Source of the DNA: Ekhidna sp.
GTDB taxonomy: Bacteria > Bacteroidota > Bacteroidia > Cytophagales > Cyclobacteriaceae
Length of the DNA stretch: 12,709 bases
Direction of reading: 5' to 3'
Assembly (NCBI GenBank): GCA_013214445.1
Contig: JABSPG010000059.1
Location: forward strand, 1-12,709
Shown here: in pieces, positions 8,125-12,709 of the stretch
Numbering within the stretch: position 1 is the stretch's first letter
Layout of the letters: the number at the start of each line of letters is the position of its first letter
Translations under genes and position numbers: made by a program
Notes under the pieces: generated by a model
What the model saw: only the letters and a program-made list of their open reading frames with translations
The model's database searches: none
Told to the model about the DNA's origin: nothing

Positions 8125-9796
8125 ATTCAAATTCGTTTTCTGTTGTTTTTGGTAGTATAATTCTGAACTCAGTACCTACTCCAAGTTTTGTATCTAATTC
8201 AATTCTGCCACCATGCTTTTCAATAATTCCAAAGCTGATGGACATTCCTAGGCCTGTACCTACACCTACCGGTTTAGTAGTGTAGAAAGGCTCAAAAATT
8301 CTATTTCTGGTCTCCTCGCTCATCCCTATTCCATTGTCCTTGATCATGATAGTCAACTCTGTATCATTGCTGTAGGTAGCAACTTCAATTTCAGGATTGG
8401 GATGATCGTCTTTGAAGGCCTGAATGGAATTATTAATCATGTTCATGAAAACCTGATTCAATTGACCTGGATAGCATTGAATACGTTCTAAGTGCGGATC
8501 GAACGTGCGGGTAAGCTCCACATTGTTTTTAAGCTTGTTGTTAAGAAGCGTAATTGTAGCATCCAGACACTCATTGATATCCGCTTCTTTTTGATCTTCC
8601 TCATCCAGTCTTGAGAAGACCCTCAGACCTTTGACAATTTCAATGGTTCGGATTGCACCTTCCTTGATGTCGACGAGCATATCTTTCAGGTCCTCACGAA
8701 GCAGGTCGTATTCCAACTCGTCCTTCAGTTCATTGATTTCCTTCAGCTTATCAGGTGCCAAAGTGCCTTCCACCTCATGATACTTTGCAAGAATGACTTC
8801 TAAATCCGACAAGCTAGTCTTTAATGACTCAATCCCATTAAATATGAAGTTTATGGGATTGTTGATTTCATGAGCTATACCTGCTGTTAACTGTCCTAGA
8901 GAAGCCATCTTCTCGCTGTGAACCAATTGTCCCTGCGTATCTTGTAGCGCTTTGATGGTCTGATTTAGTACTCCTTTGCTTTCTTGCTCCTTTTCAAGCA
9001 CCGTTCGTAGCTTGCTCTCCGCAAGCATCAACTGTTCATTCGTTTCCAGTTGCTTGTCAATGATTTGCTTCAGCTCTTTCTCCGCAAACTGCGCACGTTC
9101 CAATGACTCTTTAAGCTGTTCTTCATTCGATCGAATTTCTGAAATATCCATCTGTACCAGAACCACTCCTTTGATCTCTTTTTCAGTACCTCGTTGGAAA
9201 GAAAAATGAGAGTTAGTCCATATAAGTTTTCCATTTCCAGTCTTGATCTCTACTTCTAAGTCTTGCTCATCTTTCCTAAGATCGGCCAATATTTGCTCAA
9301 CTGTAAGGCCATTTCGTAGATTAAGAAACTCACTTACCATTTCCCCCTTCAAGGAATTACTCGAGAAAGCATAGAGACGCTCAGCTGCCATGTTGCACCA
9401 AGTGATCTTTCCAGACTGATCAAGAAGCAATACTGGAGTATCCATATATGCAGCGGTATTCAGAAAATCAATATTCACAGACTTGAGGCGTTCCATGGCA
9501 CTTTTTGAATACACTTTCAGCTTTCGAATGGTAGTGATATTTGCCTTATTGAACTTCTGAAGTCGTCTAACCTCTTTATTCAGGTGTGTGATGTCTCCCC
9601 TAAGCTGAGTCTCGGTTGTCTTATATCTTTTCCTAGTACTATTGGAGTGCAATACTGCAAACCAAATAATCGCAAAAGAGAAAAGCAGTGACATTGTTAG
9701 TGCCCTTACATCCTGAAGAAGTAGGTAAATAAGCGCCGACTGTATCAGTAAGCCTAACGCTGTATAGTAGGGTAAAAATCTAATGTTAGACTTCAT
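8093..9796 (-). CDS. Membrane-bound PAS sensor histidine kinase
   Basis: 567 residues, ATG at 9796 immediately after the TAA of the SiaC-like gene. Two hydrophobic helices (about 8-28 and 33-50) form a membrane hairpin with almost no periplasmic loop, so sensing is probably cytoplasmic or intramembrane. A coil (55-110) leads to one PAS domain (about 112-222) and a second coil (225-290). The HisKA H-box is at 297-314 with phosphoacceptor H309 in HEINNP. The helical region after it is long (about 320-400), with LREDL, EIVKGLR and FSRLDE, typical of the kinase subclass common in cyanobacteria and Bacteroidota. The HATPase domain has an N-box (MNMINN, 451-456), DNGIGM (487-492), FEPFYTT (501-507) and GVGTGLGM (511-518), so it should be active. 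It probably phosphorylates the receiver of the next gene. Its second coil resembles the linkers of the 480-bp repeats. Confidence 0.95.
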   Translation of the reverse strand: MKSNIRFLPYYTALGLLIQSALIYLLLQDVRALTMSLLFSFAIIWFAVLHSNSTRKRYKTTETQLRGDITHLNKEVRRLQKFNKANITTIRKLKVYSKSAMERLKSVNIDFLNTAAYMDTPVLLLDQSGKITWCNMAAERLYAFSSNSLKGEMVSEFLNLRNGLTVEQILADLRKDEQDLEVEIKTGNGKLIWTNSHFSFQRGTEKEIKGVVLVQMDISEIRSNEEQLKESLERAQFAEKELKQIIDKQLETNEQLMLAESKLRTVLEKEQESKGVLNQTIKALQDTQGQLVHSEKMASLGQLTAGIAHEINNPINFIFNGIESLKTSLSDLEVILAKYHEVEGTLAPDKLKEINELKDELEYDLLREDLKDMLVDIKEGAIRTIEIVKGLRVFSRLDEEDQKEADINECLDATITLLNNKLKNNVELTRTFDPHLERIQCYPGQLNQVFMNMINNSIQAFKDDHPNPEIEVATYSNDTELTIMIKDNGIGMSEETRNRIFEPFYTTKPVGVGTGLGMSISFGIIEKHGGRIELDTKLGVGTEFRIILPKTTENEFEYGSDRINAQA

Positions 9797-10192
9797 TTAT
9801 TCTTCAATTTTCGTTTCCACTTTTATATCTAGTCCTAGCATGTCTATATAGTCTTCGATGATTTCCTGCATATCCTCATCATCCTCATCACAATACCATC
9901 TGATGTCTACATTACTTCCTATTGCATCTAGCTTGGCAATAAACTTGAACAGATTGAAGAGCACCTTGGAGGAGCTCGTATTGAAGTGTATTAGATTAAT
10001 TCTTACTTTGAGGTTGTCCTTCTTAGTTTCAATTAATTCCTCAAAGAGTTTAAAAACAGGTTCGTAAAACTTAGTCGTATTTTCCGGTATAGAAATACCA
10101 GATATCGAAAAGCTATTCTCGTATGGATCAAAAGATATTTCAGGTGTAGTGCGGGTTCCTTTGATTTTGAAATTTGAGACAAGACTAGTCAT
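9797..10192 (-). CDS. SiaC-family (DUF1987) regulatory phosphoprotein
   Basis: 131 residues from ATG 10192, first gene of the minus-strand operon. Family resemblance rests on the early T(R)TTPEI stretch (residues 13-19), the GISIPENT motif (32-39; compare G.SYPEN in Pseudomonas SiaC), the central FNTSSSKVL stretch (70-78), and the acidic C-terminal part after the IRWYCDEDDED motif (97-107). In Pseudomonas aeruginosa, SiaC is phosphorylated by SiaB on a threonine in the equivalent NTSS motif and dephosphorylated by the PP2C protein SiaA; the unphosphorylated form activates the diguanylate cyclase SiaD. The equivalent here is probably T72, with S73-S75 also available. A PP2C protein is two genes downstream, but no SiaB-like kinase or GGDEF gene is in the window, so the partner and target are unknown. 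An anti-anti-sigma-like (STAS-like) switch is the best general description. Confidence 0.88.
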   Translation of the reverse strand: MTSLVSNFKIKGTRTTPEISFDPYENSFSISGISIPENTTKFYEPVFKLFEELIETKKDNLKVRINLIHFNTSSSKVLFNLFKFIAKLDAIGSNVDIRWYCDEDDEDMQEIIEDYIDMLGLDIKVETKIEE

Positions 10193-10346
10193 TGAGTAAC
10201 GCTTAAAGTTTTAAACTATACTCGAAACTCTTGAATGATTTCTGCTAAGAGAATAAGCGATACCCCTAAAAGATTCTTAATTTACATAGAATACATGCTG
10301 TGAGAGCCAATAAGAGCATTACTGGCATGCAGCAATAGAACAAAAG
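10193..10346. promoter_or_regulatory. Divergent intergenic region between the SiaC-like operon and the heme oxygenase/phytochrome operon
   Basis: These 154 bp must hold the start signals of both operons unless one is internal to a longer unit. The region is AT-rich. I do not see a convincing Bacteroidota -33/-7 pair (TTTG and TAnnTTTG) on either strand. A short palindrome, AGTTTTAAACT at 10207-10217, lies just upstream of the SiaC-like start. It is too short and AT-rich to call an operator. Confidence 0.5.
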
Positions 10347-10889
10347 GTGGAACTATCAGCTTATTTAAAAAAAGAAACAAAAGAGCTTCATGAGGAGACT
10401 GAGAAATCATTTGCCCATTTCCATCTCTTTTCAGACGACTTTCACATCGATCATTACAAGAAACTGTTAGAGGTACAGTATCAGTGGCATAAAAGCATTG
10501 AGTACTTAGTCGATCACGCTAACTGTAAATACCCTTATCACAAAAAATCAAGGCTACTAGAAAAGGATTTGAATTCCCTAGGTCAAAAAGTTTCAATACA
10601 ACCGCTCCGAGAAGATTTGGACTATCATCATTTGGGGCTTTTATATGTAATGGAAGGTTCTATGTTAGGAGCTTCTATGATGCATCAGTTCTTTGTAAAG
10701 AAAAAATTGATAGAGGAAAATGTGCTCAACTACTACAAGTACTGCAGCAACGATGGTGCTAGAACCTGGCCATCCTTTGTGAAGTACCTAAACAAACCTG
10801 AATTTCTAGAGCAAAAAGAACAGTTACTTGCAAGTGCTAAATATGCATTTAATCTCATATCTAAGTATGCAGAAAAGTGCAAGAATTAG
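10347..10889 (+). CDS. bphO: Heme oxygenase (biliverdin-producing, BphO-like)
   Basis: 180 residues from a GTG at 10347. No in-frame ATG exists between the upstream stop at 10311 and this codon; ATA at 10335 is the only other near-cognate start I see. AAAAGG just before the GTG could serve as a weak ribosome site. The N-terminal helix carries the expected proximal heme ligand in KETKELHEET (H15). The distal helix has the family signature LGLLYVMEGSMLGASMM, with the Gly-rich kink GSMLG. Length and motifs fit the bacterial heme oxygenases, which cleave heme to biliverdin, CO and iron using an external electron donor. It is followed 37 nt later by a bacteriophytochrome, whose chromophore is biliverdin, so chromophore supply is the likely job. 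No reductase gene is nearby. An iron-acquisition role is possible but less favoured by context. Confidence 0.9.
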   Translation: MELSAYLKKETKELHEETEKSFAHFHLFSDDFHIDHYKKLLEVQYQWHKSIEYLVDHANCKYPYHKKSRLLEKDLNSLGQKVSIQPLREDLDYHHLGLLYVMEGSMLGASMMHQFFVKKKLIEENVLNYYKYCSNDGARTWPSFVKYLNKPEFLEQKEQLLASAKYAFNLISKYAEKCKN

Positions 10890-10926
10890 GGTAACTTACT
10901 AGGGTACTACTTACTACACTACTACC

Positions 10927-12709
10927 ATGGGACCTAAAGATGAAGCGCTTCGATCTGCTTTGGAACGATGCGAAAATGAGCCTATTCGTATACCTGGCAA
11001 CATACAAGATTTTGGATACCTCTTGGTACTTGATGAAAATTTCGAGATCATAGAGGTCAGTGAAAATCTTGATAAGATCATTGAGGACATCCATTCATTA
11101 GCCAATCTTCCATTATCAGAATTTATTGATCGAGATTATGTGAAGAAACTAAAAGCCAATCTTCTCGAAGGAGAACTTAATCCGATCCGGCATACGGAAG
11201 TTAAAATTCAAACCTCCTCACATAGTGGTGTGTATGATGCCATGATTCATAAAGCTGGCGATAAGATCATTTTAGAACTCGAAGAGAAAGTAAATACCGC
11301 AGATGAACAGTTTGTGTACAACATCTATGCACAATTGATGGCGTTTAACAACAAGCTACAAATGACTGAGACGAAAGACGAATTGTATCAACATCTTGTT
11401 GAGACATTTCGATCTGTGACGGGTCTAGACAGGGTAAAACTTTACGCTTTCGACGATGAATGGAATGGGGAGATTGTGGCCGAAGAAAAAGAGCCTTTCA
11501 TGAATTCCTATATGGGGCTTCACTTTCCCAGCAGCGATATTCCCGCACAAGCAAGGGAATTATATAAATCAAATTATCTAAGAATTATCTACGATATTGA
11601 TGCAAAACCTTCACCTCTAGTTAATCTGATTGAAGGCAAAAAAGAGATAGAAACAGACTTGAGTCATGCTGTCTTACGAAGCGTCTCTCCGATCCATTTG
11701 CAATACCTAAAAAACATGGGTGTGCAAGCCTCCATGTCTGTTTCGCTACTACAAAAAGGTGAACTGTGGGGGATGATTGTTGCACATCACAATACGAGCT
11801 ATAAGCCACCCTATCAGATAAGAATGATCGCCGATCTAATTGGCCAAAATTTTTCTGCATTTCTCACCTCTCATGCTGAGAAAAGTCGCCTAGATCTTGA
11901 AAAAGTAATCAGTACCAGTCTTTCTGAAATGGAGAAGGCACTCAGGCAGCCAGGGTCTTTATCTCAGATGTTAAAGGATAACGAAAAGCTGCTTTTGAGT
12001 ATTGTAAAAGCAGATGGTGTATTGGCTTGCTTGAATAACACTTGCTATATATTCGGAAAAGTACCCAAACTGGATCAGCTCTCTTCATTCATATCATGGC
12101 TAGAGGAAAACCATACGGATGAATGCTTCCAGACCAACCAGTTTGGAAAAGAATTGCCTGATGGAATAAGAGAGACACTGGATACCTGTGGATTAATGAT
12201 AACTCCTGTCAGTAGCAGGATGAGTGACTATCTAGTATGGTTCAGGGATGAAAAAGTTAAAAAGACCAATTGGGCAGGTAAACATGAAAAGAATGTAAAG
12301 AAAGATTCTGTCGGATACTACCTAACACCAAGAGCTTCCTTCTCTAGATATGTGGAAGAGCATAGAGGTATTTCAGAAGAATGGGCAAATGAAGAAGTGA
12401 TCACAGCCAAATTTTTATCTAAGATTATACTAAACAGACATCATGAAGGAGAGATAGAAAGAGTATCTGAAGACCTAAATGACTTCATTAAGCACTCTAC
12501 CAGTGCAATTTATATCACCAGTAAATCGGGAGTCATCGCGAAAGTAAATGAAACTTTCGCTCAACTGGTGAACAAAAGTGTAGTGAAACTGACTGGAACT
12601 AGGCTCTCTGATCATTTTCGTGCAGATGTATGCGAACAACACTTTGAACAAATTGATAAACTCGCCCAAGAACAAGAAACCAATACCTTCAAATTTCATC
12701 ATACCCCAG
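10927..12709 (+). CDS. bphP: Bacteriophytochrome photoreceptor (PAS-GAF-PHY-PAS...), partial
   Basis: Open from ATG 10927 to the right edge (594 residues seen, C-terminus missing). The N-terminal PAS has C15 in the ERCENEPIRIPGNIQ motif, the position of the biliverdin-attaching cysteine in bacterial phytochromes. The GAF domain (about 140-315) has PSSDIP (201-206, aspartate D204), SPIH (H258) with NMGV following, and WGMIVAHH (281-289), the chromophore-pocket signatures. PHY (about 325-505) has the tongue motif PRASF (468-472) and a following SEEWANEE. A further PAS starts at about 515. It should sense red/far-red light by biliverdin Pfr/Pr photoconversion in the cytoplasm. The PASDIP motif is the serine variant, and the usual histidines of the EPIH...IQPHG stretch are Arg and Phe. 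The output domain, often a histidine kinase, lies beyond the window, and the extra PAS between PHY and output is notable. Probably co-transcribed with the heme oxygenase gene. Confidence 0.95.
   Translation, partial: MGPKDEALRSALERCENEPIRIPGNIQDFGYLLVLDENFEIIEVSENLDKIIEDIHSLANLPLSEFIDRDYVKKLKANLLEGELNPIRHTEVKIQTSSHSGVYDAMIHKAGDKIILELEEKVNTADEQFVYNIYAQLMAFNNKLQMTETKDELYQHLVETFRSVTGLDRVKLYAFDDEWNGEIVAEEKEPFMNSYMGLHFPSSDIPAQARELYKSNYLRIIYDIDAKPSPLVNLIEGKKEIETDLSHAVLRSVSPIHLQYLKNMGVQASMSVSLLQKGELWGMIVAHHNTSYKPPYQIRMIADLIGQNFSAFLTSHAEKSRLDLEKVISTSLSEMEKALRQPGSLSQMLKDNEKLLLSIVKADGVLACLNNTCYIFGKVPKLDQLSSFISWLEENHTDECFQTNQFGKELPDGIRETLDTCGLMITPVSSRMSDYLVWFRDEKVKKTNWAGKHEKNVKKDSVGYYLTPRASFSRYVEEHRGISEEWANEEVITAKFLSKIILNRHHEGEIERVSEDLNDFIKHSTSAIYITSKSGVIAKVNETFAQLVNKSVVKLTGTRLSDHFRADVCEQHFEQIDKLAQEQETNTFKFHHTP

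Noticed and set aside
10207..10217. Palindrome AGTTTTAAACT upstream of the SiaC-like gene as an operator
   Set aside because: Only 5-bp arms, AT-rich, single copy; expected by chance in such a region.
10231..10259. TTGAAT with a 17-nt spacer to TAAGCG as a promoter for the heme oxygenase gene
   Set aside because: Poor -10 match, and Bacteroidota use a different consensus; not supportable.
10890..10926. ACTACT-rich spacer between heme oxygenase and phytochrome as a terminator or regulatory repeat
   Set aside because: No stem-loop or T-tract; just a short low-complexity spacer in a likely two-gene operon.
10861..11105. Minus-strand open frames over the heme oxygenase/phytochrome junction
   Set aside because: They overlap the conserved phytochrome N-terminus in antisense and show no family features.

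Overview
The window looks like a chromosome segment from a Bacteroidota bacterium, most likely a Cytophagales-type marine or soil flavobacteria-like organism. This is inferred from the moderate-to-low GC, the lack of convincing Shine-Dalgarno sites, the style of the multi-PAS signalling proteins, and a SiaC-family protein placed among sensor kinase genes. Almost everything in it is signal transduction. There are no RNA genes, insertion sequences or CRISPR arrays that I can support.

Minus-strand operon, 10192 down to 1 and leaving the left edge. The order is a small SiaC-family (DUF1987) regulatory phosphoprotein, a membrane-hairpin PAS histidine kinase, a response regulator with a SpoIIE/PP2C serine/threonine phosphatase output, and a very large membrane-anchored multi-PAS protein. 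Junctions are tight: one abuts, one overlaps or is separated by 1 nt, and one has an 11-nt gap. The genes are therefore probably co-transcribed. The big protein has a periplasmic helical segment, about 300 residues of coiled coil and eight PAS domains. Its frame then breaks near 2104-2196 and continues in the next frame with four near-identical 160-residue PAS/coiled-coil repeats (exactly 480 bp each) and the start of a thirteenth PAS. No catalytic output domain is in view for it.

Plus-strand operon, 10347 to the right edge. A bacterial heme oxygenase (biliverdin synthesis) is followed 37 nt later by a bacteriophytochrome (PAS-GAF-PHY, then another PAS) that runs off the right edge. The two operons are divergent and share a 154-bp intergenic region.

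Working model (inference). The kinase phosphorylates the receiver of the PP2C regulator, which in turn controls the phosphorylation state of the SiaC-like switch protein. The multi-PAS protein would be a sensory scaffold feeding into this module. The phytochrome pair beside it could add red/far-red input. The SiaB-type kinase and SiaD-type diguanylate cyclase of the Pseudomonas Sia pathway are not in the window, so the target of the switch is unknown.
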